From assembly GCF_003812745.1 (NCBI RefSeq), contig NZ_CP033831.1:1426001-1490000 (forward strand): 64,000 bases of DNA, in the 5' to 3' direction. Positions 1-9,238 of the stretch are shown here, piece after piece. Both the position numbers and the translations under genes were made by a program. Under the pieces are notes generated by a model. It had not been told where the DNA came from, ran no database searches, and was given only the letters and a program-made list of their open reading frames with translations. Position 1 is the first letter of the stretch. The number at the start of each line of letters is the position of its first letter. This stretch comes from Serratia sp. FDAARGOS_506 (GTDB lineage: Bacteria > Pseudomonadota > Gammaproteobacteria > Enterobacterales > Enterobacteriaceae).

Positions 1-2
1 AA

Positions 3-173
<171 letters not shown>

Positions 174-181
174 TCAGTTCC

Positions 182-439
<258 letters not shown>

Positions 440-484
440 TCAGCTCGAGCTTCGTATAGGGTATGGCTGCCTCGTCAGGCTTTT

Positions 485-575
485 AGAGCCCATCTCAGCA
501 AACTTCATACTGAGGAGACTCTCGTCATCAGGTAGAAACCACACATCAGGTCAGAAACCTGCTGAGATAGGCTCT
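485..575. repeat. Long inverted repeat in the rpmB leader
   Basis: The arm AGAGCCCATCTCAGCA at 485-500 pairs with TGCTGAGATAGGCTCT at 560-575. These are 16 bp with a single non-Watson-Crick position, separated by about 59 bp. It sits wholly in the transcribed leader of rpmB, between the promoter at 608-636 and the start codon at 418. The sequence shows a potential long stem; a regulatory function is inference. Confidence 0.7.
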
Positions 576-607
576 TGCGCCAAACCCAAGATTCTCAAAG
601 GTGGCGT

Positions 608-636
608 AGTATACGCTCTGAAGCGTAAGTGCTCAA
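608..636 (-). promoter_or_regulatory. Sigma-70 promoter of rpmB-rpmG
   Basis: On the minus strand a -35 element TTGAGC (631-636) and a -10 element TATACT (608-613) are separated by 17 bp. The likely transcription start is near 601, giving a leader of roughly 180 nt before rpmB. Spacing and element quality suit a strong ribosomal-protein promoter. Confidence 0.7.
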
Positions 637-680
637 GTCCCGAACAGCTAAAGATCCCACAAGGATCGCGAAAAAATCGC

Positions 681-1364
681 TTAAAGCCATCCGCGCTCGG
701 CAAAAGAGACGCATTCACCCCGACCGATCACCAAATGATCAAGCACTCGGATCTCCAATAACCGGCAGGCTTTCACCACCTGTTCCGTTATCAAACGGTC
801 GGCATGACTGGGTTCAGCCTTACCCGAAGGGTGATTATGCGCGAGAATCAGCGCGGCTGCATTAGCCTTCAACGCTTCACGCACAATTTCTCTCGGGTAG
901 ACGACGACGCTGCTGATGGTACCAGCAAACATCTCCTGATGGCGAATAACCCGGTGCTGATTGTCTAAAAACAATACCAAAAAGACCTCTCGCTCACGGT
1001 GCGCCAGCAGGCTTTGCAGATAATGCTGGGTAACGCGCGGGTTGTGCATGGCGTTTTCCTGCGACAAATGGCTGGAAAAGAAGCGCAGCGCCAACTCGGC
1101 AATCGCCTGCAGCTGCGTATAGCTGGCGTCGCCCAGGCCTTTTTGACTGCAAAAAGCCTGATGATCGGCCGACATCAGGTGATAAAGCGAGCCGAACCGG
1201 CGCAGCAGCTGCTCAGCCAACTGCATCACGTGCACGCCGGGCAGCCCGGTGCGCAAAAAAATGGCCAACAGCTCTGCGTCGGACAGCGCCGCCGCCCCTT
1301 GCATCAACAGCTTTTCGCGCGGCGCCAGCGCGCCCGGCCAGCACGCCACAATCGGGTTGCTCAT
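681..1364 (-). CDS. radC: RadC family JAB1/MPN-domain protein
   Basis: From the ATG at 1364, preceded by a good GGGAGGA ribosome-binding site, the product is 227 residues, close to E. coli RadC; the open frame extends further upstream but that part lacks family similarity. The N-terminal half contains a helix-hairpin-helix-like region (residues 20-60). The C-terminal MPN domain carries a JAMM metal-binding signature, H176-N-H178-P-S-G with D189, typical of zinc metalloproteases. The original link to DNA repair has been questioned and the true role of RadC is unsettled. It is divergent from coaBC, whose start lies 180 bp away, and upstream of rpmB on the same strand. Confidence 0.95.
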   Translation of the reverse strand: MSNPIVACWPGALAPREKLLMQGAAALSDAELLAIFLRTGLPGVHVMQLAEQLLRRFGSLYHLMSADHQAFCSQKGLGDASYTQLQAIAELALRFFSSHLSQENAMHNPRVTQHYLQSLLAHREREVFLVLFLDNQHRVIRHQEMFAGTISSVVVYPREIVREALKANAAALILAHNHPSGKAEPSHADRLITEQVVKACRLLEIRVLDHLVIGRGECVSFAERGWL

Positions 1365-1544
1365 CGTGTTCCTCCCTGAAAGGGCTACAGCATGCCATGT
1401 GCTGCCCGGCGCGTTCGACAGGTGTTTGATAACATTGCGAAGTGTTTCGCAAAGCACAATGTAACGCCCTGCAGCCATTGCGGAATCGCTCACCTGAACG
1501 GCGGATATGCTAAAATGGCGCATCTTTCGGCTTTCAATCGGACA

Positions 1545-2765
1545 ATGATGATGACGGGACTTTCCGGCAAACATATTGTGCTTGGCATCAGCGGCGGCAT
1601 CGCCGCCTACAAATGCCCAGAGCTGGTGCGCCGCCTGCGCGACAGGGGCGCAGAAGTGCGCGTGGTGATGACCCACGCCGCCAAGGCGTTCATTACACCG
1701 CTGACGCTGCAGGCCGTTTCCGGCTATCAGGTATCCGACGATCTGTTGGATCCCGCCGCCGAAGCCGCCATGGGCCACATCGAACTCGGCAAATGGGCAG
1801 ATCTGGTGGTCCTGGCACCGGCGACCGCCGATCTGCTGGCGCGCGTCGCCGCCGGCATGGCCAACGATCTACTGACCACCGTTTGCCTGGCGACCGATGC
1901 TCCCATCGCCGCCGCGCCCGCCATGAACCAGCAGATGTATCGCGCCGCCGCCACGCAGGCCAACCTGCAAACGCTGCTGGCGCGCGGCATGCTGCTCTGG
2001 GGGCCTGATAGCGGCAGCCAAGCCTGCGGTGACGTCGGACCGGGCCGCATGTTGGATCCGCTGGACATCGTCGACCTGGCGAACGCGCATTTCTCCGCCC
2101 CGCAGGATCTGCAACATTTGCAGGTTATGATCACCGCCGGCCCGACGCGTGAAGCGTTGGATCCGGTGCGTTTCATCAGCAATCACAGCTCCGGCAAAAT
2201 GGGTTTCGCGATTGCCCGCGCCGCCGCCGCCCGCGGCGCACAGGTGACGCTGATCGCCGGGCCGGTCAGCCTGCCGACGCCGCCATCGGTCACCCGAGTG
2301 GACGTCACCAGTGCGCTGGAGATGGAGCAAGCGGTGCAACAGCGCGCCGCGCAACAGCAGATTTTCATCTCCTGCGCCGCCGTGGCCGACTACCGACCCG
2401 AACAGATCGCCGATGAAAAAATTAAAAAACAGGGTGATGAAATCGTCCTCAAGATGGTAAAAAACCCCGATATCGTCGCCGGCGTGGCGGCGATGACCAA
2501 AAATCGACCGTTTGTCGTGGGGTTTGCCGCCGAAACCCAGAATGTGGAAGAATACGCGCGGCAAAAACTGGCGCGTAAGAAGCTGGATTTGATTTGCGCT
2601 AACGATGTATCGCTTGCAGAGCACGGGTTCAACAGTGATACCAATGCCCTGCATCTTTTTTGGCAGGATGGAGAAAAACGCCTGGCGCTGAGCGACAAGG
2701 CACTCCTTGGCCAACGTTTAATAGACGAGATAGTCAGCCGTTATGATGAAAAAAATCGACGTTAA
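1545..2765 (+). CDS. coaBC: Bifunctional phosphopantothenoylcysteine decarboxylase / phosphopantothenate-cysteine ligase
   Basis: The 406-residue protein carries out two successive steps of coenzyme A synthesis. The CTP-dependent CoaB domain joins cysteine to 4'-phosphopantothenate, and the FMN-dependent CoaC domain decarboxylates the product. The N-terminal CoaC domain (residues 1-190) shows the flavin-fold start [13 protein letters not shown], catalytic His78 in [10 protein letters not shown], Asn128 in PAMN and Cys161 in [10 protein letters not shown]. The C-terminal CoaB domain starts near [15 protein letters not shown]. Three consecutive ATG codons occur at 1545, 1548 and 1551; 1545 gives the E. 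coli length. Its last 23 bp overlap dut, so the two are translationally coupled. Confidence 0.97.
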   Translation: MMMTGLSGKHIVLGISGGIAAYKCPELVRRLRDRGAEVRVVMTHAAKAFITPLTLQAVSGYQVSDDLLDPAAEAAMGHIELGKWADLVVLAPATADLLARVAAGMANDLLTTVCLATDAPIAAAPAMNQQMYRAAATQANLQTLLARGMLLWGPDSGSQACGDVGPGRMLDPLDIVDLANAHFSAPQDLQHLQVMITAGPTREALDPVRFISNHSSGKMGFAIARAAAARGAQVTLIAGPVSLPTPPSVTRVDVTSALEMEQAVQQRAAQQQIFISCAAVADYRPEQIADEKIKKQGDEIVLKMVKNPDIVAGVAAMTKNRPFVVGFAAETQNVEEYARQKLARKKLDLICANDVSLAEHGFNSDTNALHLFWQDGEKRLALSDKALLGQRLIDEIVSRYDEKNRR

Positions 2766-3201
2766 GATCCTCGACCCACGTATCGGTCAGGATTTCCCGC
2801 TACCGACCTACGCCACTCCGGGTTCTGCTGGTCTCGACCTGCGCGCCTGCCTGGACAGCGCGGTGGAGCTGGCGCCGGGTGAAACCACGCTGCTGCCTAC
2901 CGGCCTCGCGATCCACATCGCCGACGCCAGCCTGGCAGCGGTGATCCTGCCGCGCTCAGGCCTGGGCCATAAGCACGGCGTCGTGCTGGGTAACCTGGTC
3001 GGCCTGATCGACTCCGATTATCAGGGCCAGCTGATGGTGTCCGTTTGGAACCGCGGCCAGAAGTCCTTCACCATCGAGCCGGGCGAACGCATCGCGCAGA
3101 TGGTCTTCGTGCCGGTGGTGCAGGCCGAATTCAACCTGGTGGAAGAGTTCGACGGCAGCGAACGCGGCGAAGGTGGCTTCGGCCACTCGGGGCGCCATTA
3201 A
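2743..3201 (+). CDS. dut: Deoxyuridine 5'-triphosphate nucleotidohydrolase (dUTPase)
   Basis: The 152-residue homotrimeric dUTPase hydrolyses dUTP to dUMP and pyrophosphate, keeping uracil out of DNA and feeding thymidylate synthesis. All five dUTPase motifs are visible, including [10 protein letters not shown] near residue 25, [11 protein letters not shown] near 70, the uracil-binding hairpin [12 protein letters not shown], and the flexible C-terminal [10 protein letters not shown] that closes over the active site. It starts inside the 3' end of coaBC (23 bp overlap, ATGATG start), the conserved coaBC-dut pair. A 251-bp gap separates it from slmA. Confidence 0.98.
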   Translation: MMKKIDVKILDPRIGQDFPLPTYATPGSAGLDLRACLDSAVELAPGETTLLPTGLAIHIADASLAAVILPRSGLGHKHGVVLGNLVGLIDSDYQGQLMVSVWNRGQKSFTIEPGERIAQMVFVPVVQAEFNLVEEFDGSERGEGGFGHSGRH

Positions 3202-3452
3202 GCGCCACCCAATGCACGATGGCCGGCAGGGAAACGTCGCCTGAACCTTGCCTTTCCGGGGAGAAGGACATCTCTGCGGCAAGGCTTTACCGCGACAATT
3301 GCAGCGCACACCAGGCAGCGCGGAAAAAGGCCGTTAAGGCCGCTGACCCCAGCATCGTAAAAAAGCTATCACATAAGCCGCACAGAGCCTGCTCTGCAGC
3401 GGCCGGTGCGCGGGTTTCCGTCAGTTAAGTTTTAGCAAGGGTCTAATCAGAC
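3202..3452. other. Gap between dut and slmA
   Basis: This 251-bp stretch is longer than I recall for E. coli. The open frames crossing it continue from an overlapping frame of dut and have no recognisable product or ribosome-binding site. A short GGCC-GTTAA-GGCC dyad is present near 3330-3345, but I see no convincing terminator or promoter. Confidence 0.4.
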
Positions 3453-4049
3453 ATGGCAGAAAAAGAAAATACGAAAAGGAATCGGCGCGAGGAAATATTG
3501 CAGGCATTAGCCCAGATGCTGGAATCCAGCGACGGCAGCCAACGCATCACCACCGCCAAGCTCGCTGCGAACGTGGGTGTTTCTGAAGCTGCGCTGTACC
3601 GGCATTTCCCCAGCAAGACACGGATGTTCGACAGTCTGATCGAGTTTATCGAAGACAGCCTGATCACCCGCATCAACCTGATCTTGCAGGACGAGAAAGA
3701 GACGTTTAACCGCCTGCGCCTGATTTTACTGCTGATTCTGGGCTTTGCGGAACGCAACCCGGGGCTGACGCGCATCATGACCGGCCACGCGCTGATGTTT
3801 GAACAGGATCGCCTGCAGGGCCGCATCAACCAGCTGTTCGAACGCATCGAGGCTCAGCTGCGCCAGGTGCTGAAAGAGCGCAAATTGCGCGAAGGCAAAG
3901 GCTTCATCGTCGATGAAACGCTGTTGGCCAGCCAGCTGCTGGCCTTCTGCGAGGGCATGTTGTCGCGCTATGTGCGTTCGGAGTTCCGCTATCGCCCAAC
4001 GCAGGAATTCGACGCCCGCTGGCCGCTGTTGGCGGCGCAGTTGCAATAA
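3453..4049 (+). CDS. slmA: Nucleoid occlusion factor SlmA
   Basis: The 198-residue TetR-family protein matches E. coli SlmA in length and sequence. It binds specific chromosomal sites and, when DNA-bound, antagonises FtsZ polymerisation so that the septum does not form over the nucleoid. The N-terminal helix-turn-helix domain spans about residues 10-60 ([20 protein letters not shown] is the recognition part), and the helical dimerisation and FtsZ-contact domain follows. It is convergent with pyrE, with a shared terminator hairpin between them. Confidence 0.97.
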   Translation: MAEKENTKRNRREEILQALAQMLESSDGSQRITTAKLAANVGVSEAALYRHFPSKTRMFDSLIEFIEDSLITRINLILQDEKETFNRLRLILLLILGFAERNPGLTRIMTGHALMFEQDRLQGRINQLFERIEAQLRQVLKERKLREGKGFIVDETLLASQLLAFCEGMLSRYVRSEFRYRPTQEFDARWPLLAAQLQ

Positions 4050-4053
4050 AGAT

Positions 4054-4075
4054 AACGCCGGGCATGCCCGGCGTT
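4054..4075. terminator. Bidirectional terminator between slmA and pyrE
   Basis: A perfect 10-bp stem AACGCCGGGC/GCCCGGCGTT with a two-base centre is followed by TTTTTAT on the plus strand. The run upstream is less A-rich, so the site probably works best for slmA but may also end pyrE transcripts. Confidence 0.85.
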
Positions 4076-4080
4076 TTTAT

Positions 4081-4722
4081 TTATACCCCGTACTGCTCGC
4101 GGTAAGCGCGCACCGCCGCCAGATGGTCCGCCATTTCCGGCTTCTCTTCCAGATAAGCGATCAGGTCCTTCAGCGTCACGATCGAGATCACCTTGCAGTG
4201 ATAGTCGCGTTCCACTTCCTGAATGGCGGAGATATCCGCACGGCCGCGTTCCTGGCGATCGAGGGAGATCAACACGCCCGCCAGCGAAGCGCCGCTGGCG
4301 CCGATGATTTCCATCGACTCGCGGATCGCGGTACCGGCGGTGATAACATCATCCACCAACATCACGCGCCCCTGCAGCGGGCTGCCCACCAGCGAACCGC
4401 CTTCGCCATGAGTCTTGGCTTCCTTGCGGTTGAAGCAGTAAGGCACGTCGCGCTCATGGTGTTCCGCCAGCGCCACCGCCGTGGTGGTGGCGATAGGAAT
4501 GCCTTTATAGGCCGGGCCAAACAGCAGGTCGAAATCGATGCCGGAATCCATCAGGGCCTCGGCGTAGAAGCGCCCCAACAGCGCAAGATCGCGCCCGGTA
4601 TTAAACAGGCCGGCGTTGAAGAAATACGGGCTGGTACGGCCGGATTTCAGGGTGAACTCGCCGAATTTCAATACCTGCTTGTTAAGCGCGAACTCGATAA
4701 ACTGGCGCTGATAGGCTTTCAT
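4081..4722 (-). CDS. pyrE: Orotate phosphoribosyltransferase
   Basis: The 213-residue enzyme transfers phosphoribose from PRPP to orotate to make orotidine 5'-phosphate, the fifth step of pyrimidine synthesis. It shows the PRPP-binding signature [13 protein letters not shown] near residue 120, the mobile catalytic loop with [11 protein letters not shown] near 100, and [12 protein letters not shown] near the N-terminus. Length equals the E. coli enzyme. It is second in the rph-pyrE operon, preceded by an attenuator (separate entry) whose readthrough in E. coli depends on coupled translation of rph at low UTP. Confidence 0.98.
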   Translation of the reverse strand: MKAYQRQFIEFALNKQVLKFGEFTLKSGRTSPYFFNAGLFNTGRDLALLGRFYAEALMDSGIDFDLLFGPAYKGIPIATTTAVALAEHHERDVPYCFNRKEAKTHGEGGSLVGSPLQGRVMLVDDVITAGTAIRESMEIIGASGASLAGVLISLDRQERGRADISAIQEVERDYHCKVISIVTLKDLIAYLEEKPEMADHLAAVRAYREQYGV

Positions 4723-4784
4723 TACTGCTTCTCCTCGTCTGAATCTGTTTGGATCTTGTCATTACTGCCGCCCGATCGCCGGGC

Positions 4785-4812
4785 ATAAAAAAGGCGACTT
4801 CTCAGTCGCCTT
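4785..4812 (-). terminator. pyrE attenuator
   Basis: On the minus strand a 9-bp stem AAGGCGACT/AGTCGCCTT (arms 4791-4799 and 4804-4812) is followed by a run of T residues and sits between the rph stop and the pyrE start. Position and form match the UTP-sensitive pyrE attenuator of E. coli. There, ribosomes translating the end of rph close behind polymerase prevent the hairpin from forming. Confidence 0.85.
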
Positions 4813-4818
4813 AAAAAA

Positions 4819-5535
4819 TCAGTCCGCCAGCGCCGCTTTCTGCGCCTGGAAGATGGTTTCGATGCCCCCTCGGGCCAGCGCCAATAGCGCCAACAGCTCA
4901 TCGTGGCTGAACGGCTCGCCTTCGGCGGTGCCCTGCACTTCAATCATACGGCCGTCTTCCATCATCACCACGTTCATGTCGGTTTCCGCCGCTGAATCTT
5001 CCACATACTCCAGATCGCACAGCGCTTCGCCATTGACGATGCCGACTGAAACCGCCGCCACCATGCCCTTCATCGGGTTGGCTTTCAGCTTGCCGTTGGC
5101 CACCAGCGTGTTCAGCGCATCGGCCAGCGCCACACAGGCGCCGGAGATGGAGGCGGTGCGGGTACCGCCATCGGCCTGCAGTACGTCGCAGTCGAGGGTG
5201 ATGGTGAACTCACCGAGCTTTTTCAGATCCACCGCGGCACGCAGCGAGCGCGCGATCAGGCGCTGGATCTCCAGCGTGCGGCCACCCTGTTTGCCTTTGG
5301 CGGCTTCACGGGCGTTGCGGCTGTGGGTGGAGCGCGGCAGCATGCCATACTCGGCGGTGATCCAACCTTGCCCCTGGCCTTTCAGGAAGCGCGGAACGCC
5401 TTCTTCTACCGTGGCGGTGCACAAGACTTTGGTATCGCCAAACTCAACCAGCACTGAACCTTCAGCGTGTTTGGTATAGTGACGGGTCAGTGTCAGGGGG
5501 CGAACTTGCTGTGGTGCTCTGCCTGCAGGACGCAT
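4819..5535 (-). CDS. rph: Ribonuclease PH
   Basis: The 238-residue phosphorolytic 3'-to-5' exoribonuclease trims the 3' ends of tRNA precursors and contributes to RNA decay. It is the first gene of the rph-pyrE operon and is full length. E. coli K-12 carries a frameshift in rph that shortens the protein and starves pyrE of expression; that defect is absent here. Family motifs include [13 protein letters not shown] at the start, the arginine-rich [16 protein letters not shown] stretch, and the [20 protein letters not shown] active-site segment. The start is the ATG at 5535, divergent from yicC. Confidence 0.97.
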   Translation of the reverse strand: MRPAGRAPQQVRPLTLTRHYTKHAEGSVLVEFGDTKVLCTATVEEGVPRFLKGQGQGWITAEYGMLPRSTHSRNAREAAKGKQGGRTLEIQRLIARSLRAAVDLKKLGEFTITLDCDVLQADGGTRTASISGACVALADALNTLVANGKLKANPMKGMVAAVSVGIVNGEALCDLEYVEDSAAETDMNVVMMEDGRMIEVQGTAEGEPFSHDELLALLALARGGIETIFQAQKAALAD

Positions 5536-5661
5536 GGGCTCTCTCCGGCTTCAAATCAACTATTGGCTGCGCATTATACGGGCTTCGTGACGTAATGCCT
5601 ATCCTGCCCGCAGCCGCGACGCTATAATCGCCCCATCTTTTCCTATTACGGGTACGCATCA

Positions 5662-6525
5662 ATGATCCGCAGCATGACCGCCTACGCCCGGCGTGAAATC
5701 AAGGGTGAATGGGGCAGCGCAGCCTGGGAGCTGCGTTCCGTTAACCAGCGCTACTTAGAAACCTACATCCGCTTGCCGGAACAATTCCGCAGCCTGGAGC
5801 CGGTGATCCGTGAACGTATCCGTGGCCGCCTGACCCGCGGCAAAGTCGAATGCAACCTGCGTTTCGAACTGGATCCAAGCGCGCAAAGCTCGCTGATCCT
5901 GAACGAAAAACTGGCCAAACAGCTGGTTGAAGCCGCCAACTGGGTGAAAATGCAGAGCGACGAAGGGGAAATCAACCCGATCGACGTACTGCGCTGGCCG
6001 GGCGTAATGTCCGCACAGGAGCAGGATCTGGACGCCATCAGCGCCGAGCTGATGCAGGCGCTGGACGGCGCGCTGGATGACTTCATCGTCGCACGCGAAA
6101 GCGAAGGCGCCGCGCTGAAAACGCTGATCGAACAGCGCCTCGACGGCGTCAGCGCCGAAGTGGTCAAAGTGCGCGCCCAGATGCCGAACATCTTGCAATG
6201 GCAGCGCGAACGCCTGGTCAGCAAGCTGGAAGAAGCCCAGGTACAGCTGGAAAACACCCGCCTGGAACAGGAGCTGGTGCTGATGGCGCAGCGCATCGAC
6301 GTCGCCGAAGAGCTGGACCGCCTGGAAGCGCACGTGAAAGAGACGCACAACATCCTGAAGAAGAAAGAAGCCGTCGGCCGCCGCCTCGACTTTATGATGC
6401 AGGAGTTCAATCGCGAATCGAACACCCTGGCCTCCAAGTCGATCAATGCCGACGTCACCGCTTCCGCTATCGAGCTGAAAGTGCTGATCGAGCAAATGCG
6501 CGAGCAGATCCAGAATATCGAGTGA
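5662..6525 (+). CDS. yicC: YicC family endoribonuclease-like protein
   Basis: The 287-residue protein equals E. coli YicC in length and opens with the conserved MIRSMTAYARRE. The N-terminal YicC domain (about 1-155) is followed by a long helical coiled-coil-like part and the DUF1732 C-terminus with EAVGRRLDFMMQEFNRESNTLASKS. Recent work on the E. coli protein reports RNase activity, including on the small RNA RyhB; the sequence itself does not prove that. It is divergent from rph, with only 126 bp between the two starts, so the promoters lie close together. Confidence 0.93.
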   Translation: MIRSMTAYARREIKGEWGSAAWELRSVNQRYLETYIRLPEQFRSLEPVIRERIRGRLTRGKVECNLRFELDPSAQSSLILNEKLAKQLVEAANWVKMQSDEGEINPIDVLRWPGVMSAQEQDLDAISAELMQALDGALDDFIVARESEGAALKTLIEQRLDGVSAEVVKVRAQMPNILQWQRERLVSKLEEAQVQLENTRLEQELVLMAQRIDVAEELDRLEAHVKETHNILKKKEAVGRRLDFMMQEFNRESNTLASKSINADVTASAIELKVLIEQMREQIQNIE

Positions 6526-6544
6526 TCGTGCCCCACACGCCATC

Positions 6545-6570
6545 AAGCCCGCGCCATGCGGGCTTTTTTA
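6545..6570 (+). terminator. Terminator after yicC
   Basis: An 8-bp stem AAGCCCGC/GCGGGCTT with a five-base loop is followed by a run of T residues. It lies 20 bp after the yicC stop and just before the convergent unknown gene. Confidence 0.85.
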
Positions 6571-6580
6571 TGGCTGCAGA

Positions 6581-6970
6581 TCAGCGATGGGCAGCCACCT
6601 GCTCCTCACCGATCAGCCCCATTTTCTGCAACTGCACCGCAATGCTCCAGGTTGAGCACTCGAACTCATCGCTCAGCGCTTCCAGCGTCGCCCCGGACGC
6701 ATGGCTCTCGCGCAGCCGCTGCTTTTCCTCTTCCGGCCAGGGGAAGTAGGCATTGGCCCGCCCCCCCTCGGCCTGATCCTTCTGCCGCTTCTCTTCCAGC
6801 GTCAGCCTGGCTTTTTTCTGCAGTTCGGATTCACAGTCAAACTCGTTGGCCAACGCGAACAGCAGGCGGATAGCCTCCGGCGCGCAGGCCGCCGAAGCCG
6901 GTCTCAACAGCTCGCCGGTATCGGGATTAACCCCGTTGGCCAACGCTCTAAGCAACATGCCGGTATTCAT
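6581..6970 (-). CDS. Hypothetical protein with a C-terminal helix-turn-helix-like segment
   Basis: I do not recognise this 129-residue protein. The start is well supported: ATG at 6970 is preceded by AAGGAGG eight bases upstream. Residues 1-30 read like a small tag (MNTGMLLRALANGVNPDTGEL). Residues 30-75 form a charged helix with ELQKKARLTLEEKRQKDQAEG. The last 50 residues, PWPEEEKQRLRESHASG then TLEALSDEFECSTWSIAVQLQ, resemble the Myb/SANT-like helix-turn-helix tails found on various bacterial proteins. There is no signal peptide or membrane segment, so it is likely cytosolic. It is convergent with yicC, occupies the region where E. coli has dinD, and its upstream 362 bp separate it from the divergent nupC gene. 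DNA binding is an inference. Confidence 0.8.
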   Translation of the reverse strand: MNTGMLLRALANGVNPDTGELLRPASAACAPEAIRLLFALANEFDCESELQKKARLTLEEKRQKDQAEGGRANAYFPWPEEEKQRLRESHASGATLEALSDEFECSTWSIAVQLQKMGLIGEEQVAAHR

Positions 6971-7332
6971 CGTTCGCCTCCTTATCCAAGAGAATGCACG
7001 CCGGTCATGGCGCCTTGTTCAGGCATTTTTCGCTGCCTGCGTCGAAAAAACCACGCTTTAAGCGATGAAAAAGCGCCGATTGCGAGTCAGATTCCAGGCG
7101 CTTGCACGCGAGTGACGGCGATTGCATCAGGTTGCGAGGCGGCAGGCTTCTGGGGAGACGGTTCATCGGGGAGCTTATGAAAAACTGTCGGACAGCACGT
7201 GTGGGTGACATTCGGCAAGATATACCGCATGCCATAAGTATTTTGTTCTAATTATCACGCAAGGTAATGAAAGGACGGCGATGCTGTGGCTAAATGTGTT
7301 TTTTTCCTGCCCGTGAACCGTACGGACCGTTT
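6971..7332. other. Intergenic region upstream of the nucleoside transporter
   Basis: These 362 bp separate two divergent genes and should hold both promoters. The part next to the transporter is AT-rich (TTTTGTTCTAATTATCACGC near 7241-7260) and could carry a promoter or a CRP/CytR-type site, but no sequence is close enough to consensus to call. A tiny reading frame at 7281-7316 is listed separately. Confidence 0.4.
7281..7316 (+). CDS. Possible 11-codon leader peptide upstream of nupC
   Basis: A short frame encodes [11 protein letters not shown] and stops 16 bp before the transporter start. It is preceded by GAAAGGACGG at good spacing, a better ribosome-binding site than the weak GGACCG before the transporter ATG at 7333. 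That pattern would suit translational coupling. It may equally be chance; there is no family to compare with. Confidence 0.3.
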   Translation: MLWLNVFFSCP

Positions 7333-8517
7333 ATGCCACAAATTCTGCAATTTATTATGGCTCTGGTGGTGATCATCGCCCTGGCGCTGCTGGTCAGCAA
7401 TAATCGCAAGAAAATCCGCCTACGCTATATCATCCAGCTGCTGGTGATCGAAGGCGCGCTGGCCTACTTCTTCCTGCACTCCGCCAGCGGGCTCGGCGTG
7501 ATCAAACACGTCGCCGGCTTCTTCGACACCCTGCTCGCCTACGCCGCCCAAGGATCGGAGTTCGTATTCGGCGGCATGAGCAAGGATGGCCTGGCCTTTA
7601 TCTTCCTCGGCGTTTTATGCCCTATCATCTTTATTTCCGCTCTGATCGGCATTTTGCAACACTTCCGCATCCTGCCGCTGATCATCCGCCTGGTCGGCAC
7701 CCTGCTGTCCAAGGTCAACGGCATGGGCAAGCTGGAGTCGTTCAACGCCGTCAGCACGCTGGTGCTGGGGCAATCGGAGAACTTTATCGCCTACAAGGGC
7801 ATCATCGGCGATATCTCGCCGCGCCGCATGTACACCATGGCCGCGACCGCCATGTCGACGGTATCGCTTTCCATCGTCGGCGCCTACATGTCGATGATCG
7901 ATGCGCAGTACGTGGTGGCGGCATTGATCCTTAATATGTTCAGCACCTTTATCATCCTGTCGATCATCAACCCTTATCAGGTCGAAGACGAGCCGGAGCT
8001 GAAACTGAACAAACTGCACGAAGATCAGAGCTTCTTCGAAATGCTGGGCGAGTACATTCTGGCCGGCTTCAAGATTGCGATGATCATCGCGGCCATGCTG
8101 ATCGGTTTTATCGCGCTGATCTCCGCCGTCAATGCGCTGTTCTCTGCGGTGCTCGGCATCAGCTTCCAGCAGATCCTCGGCTATGTGTTCTATCCGCTGG
8201 CCTGGCTGATCGGCATTCCGGCGGAAGAGGCCCTGAAAGCGGGCAGCATCATGGCGACCAAACTGGTGGCCAACGAATTCGTGGCGATGATTGAGCTGAA
8301 GAAAATCGCGGCGGAGCTGTCGCCGCGCGGGCTGGGCATTCTATCGGTCTTCTTGGTGTCGTTCGCCAACTTCGCCTCCATCGGCATCGTCGCCGGCGCC
8401 ATCAAGGGACTGAACGAGCAGCAAGGCAATGTGGTTTCCCGTTTTGGCCTGAAGCTGGTTTACGGTTCGACGCTGGTGAGCCTGCTGTCGGCGGCCGTCG
8501 CCGGCCTGGTGCTGTAA
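7333..8517 (+). CDS. nupC: NupC family nucleoside:proton symporter
   Basis: The 394-residue inner-membrane protein is a concentrative nucleoside transporter very like E. coli NupC. Shared segments include [16 protein letters not shown] near residue 27, [23 protein letters not shown] with the family GQSEN motif near 130-150, [21 protein letters not shown], and [19 protein letters not shown] near 310. About ten hydrophobic helices are evident. The ATG at 7333 fits family length; a 13-codon in-frame extension to 7294 is not supported. E. coli nupC sits elsewhere on the chromosome, so this copy may be a paralogue or a relocated gene. It likely supports nucleoside salvage. Confidence 0.9.
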   Translation: MPQILQFIMALVVIIALALLVSNNRKKIRLRYIIQLLVIEGALAYFFLHSASGLGVIKHVAGFFDTLLAYAAQGSEFVFGGMSKDGLAFIFLGVLCPIIFISALIGILQHFRILPLIIRLVGTLLSKVNGMGKLESFNAVSTLVLGQSENFIAYKGIIGDISPRRMYTMAATAMSTVSLSIVGAYMSMIDAQYVVAALILNMFSTFIILSIINPYQVEDEPELKLNKLHEDQSFFEMLGEYILAGFKIAMIIAAMLIGFIALISAVNALFSAVLGISFQQILGYVFYPLAWLIGIPAEEALKAGSIMATKLVANEFVAMIELKKIAAELSPRGLGILSVFLVSFANFASIGIVAGAIKGLNEQQGNVVSRFGLKLVYGSTLVSLLSAAVAGLVL

Positions 8518-8522
8518 TCCTC

Positions 8523-8552
8523 CCCCCGGCCGCATGGCCGGGGGTTCGCTTT
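8523..8552 (+). terminator. Terminator after nupC
   Basis: A 9-bp GC-only stem CCCCCGGCC/GGCCGGGGG with GCAT loop is followed by TTCGCTTT. It lies directly between the convergent nupC and lipoprotein genes. Confidence 0.8.
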
Positions 8553-8985
8553 AAAACGCCACGCACACCGGCGCATCCACCCGCATCACCGAATCCTGCG
8601 CAAACTGTTGCTTATAGCCGCTGCGCAGCGCCTCGATATTCGCCTCGCTCTCTTTGCCCGGCGCATGAATCAACAACAGCGCCTTGCTGTTCTCGCGCGC
8701 CAGCTTGCCGTCGTGGCCCAGCCACTGCCCTTTGGCATCAAAGACCGTCAACCCATCTTTAAAACGCGGCGTCACCTGGCTATCGACGAAGGTTTGCCAC
8801 TCGGCGGCGGTGATCGCCGGCCCTGCCGGGCGATTCAGGCCGAAGTAGAGCGTTGTTTGCATCATCGGATCGCCGGTGCGACAAGCCGGGGCGGGTGAAA
8901 CAGCCTGGTGGCCCGGCGCCACGCAGCCGCTCAGCAACAGGGCAACCACCAAGGTGCCGGCGGCCAGCTTCGGGGAGTTATTCAT
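8551..8985 (-). CDS. DUF3574 family putative lipoprotein
   Basis: From ATG 8985 the product is 144 residues. It has a short basic start (MNNSPK), a hydrophobic core and a lipobox LLLSGC, so it should be lipidated on the cysteine near residue 20 and anchored in an envelope membrane. The mature part contains TTLYFGLNRP, VDSQVTPRFKDGLTVFDAKGQW and ALLLIHAPG, which fit the DUF3574 family, of unknown function. A longer start at 9030 is possible but would bury the signal peptide. It is convergent with nupC and divergent from yicG. Confidence 0.85.
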   Translation of the reverse strand: MNNSPKLAAGTLVVALLLSGCVAPGHQAVSPAPACRTGDPMMQTTLYFGLNRPAGPAITAAEWQTFVDSQVTPRFKDGLTVFDAKGQWLGHDGKLARENSKALLLIHAPGKESEANIEALRSGYKQQFAQDSVMRVDAPVCVAF

Positions 8986-9238
8986 CTGCAATCTCAGTTT
9001 CTCGGTTGAAGGATTCGCTGCAAAAAGCATAGTCAGCGATGGAAATCAGCGCGAAATTTCTAATGCTTTCATTAACACCAAGATGTTAATAAAGGCTGGT
9101 TATCGGCAATAAAAACACATTTTGGATTAGTCACATTAATCCGAAACGTTATCGGTGAAAAAAACTCAGTAGCGCACATTATCGGCGGCGATTACCCTGC
9201 CGGCCATCATTCTGACGCAAGTACGCTGTGAACCCCTT

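Noticed and set aside
681-1778. 365-codon version of RadC starting at 1778
   Set aside because: The extra N-terminal part overlaps coaBC in reverse and has no family similarity. The ATG at 1364 has a strong ribosome-binding site and gives the expected length.
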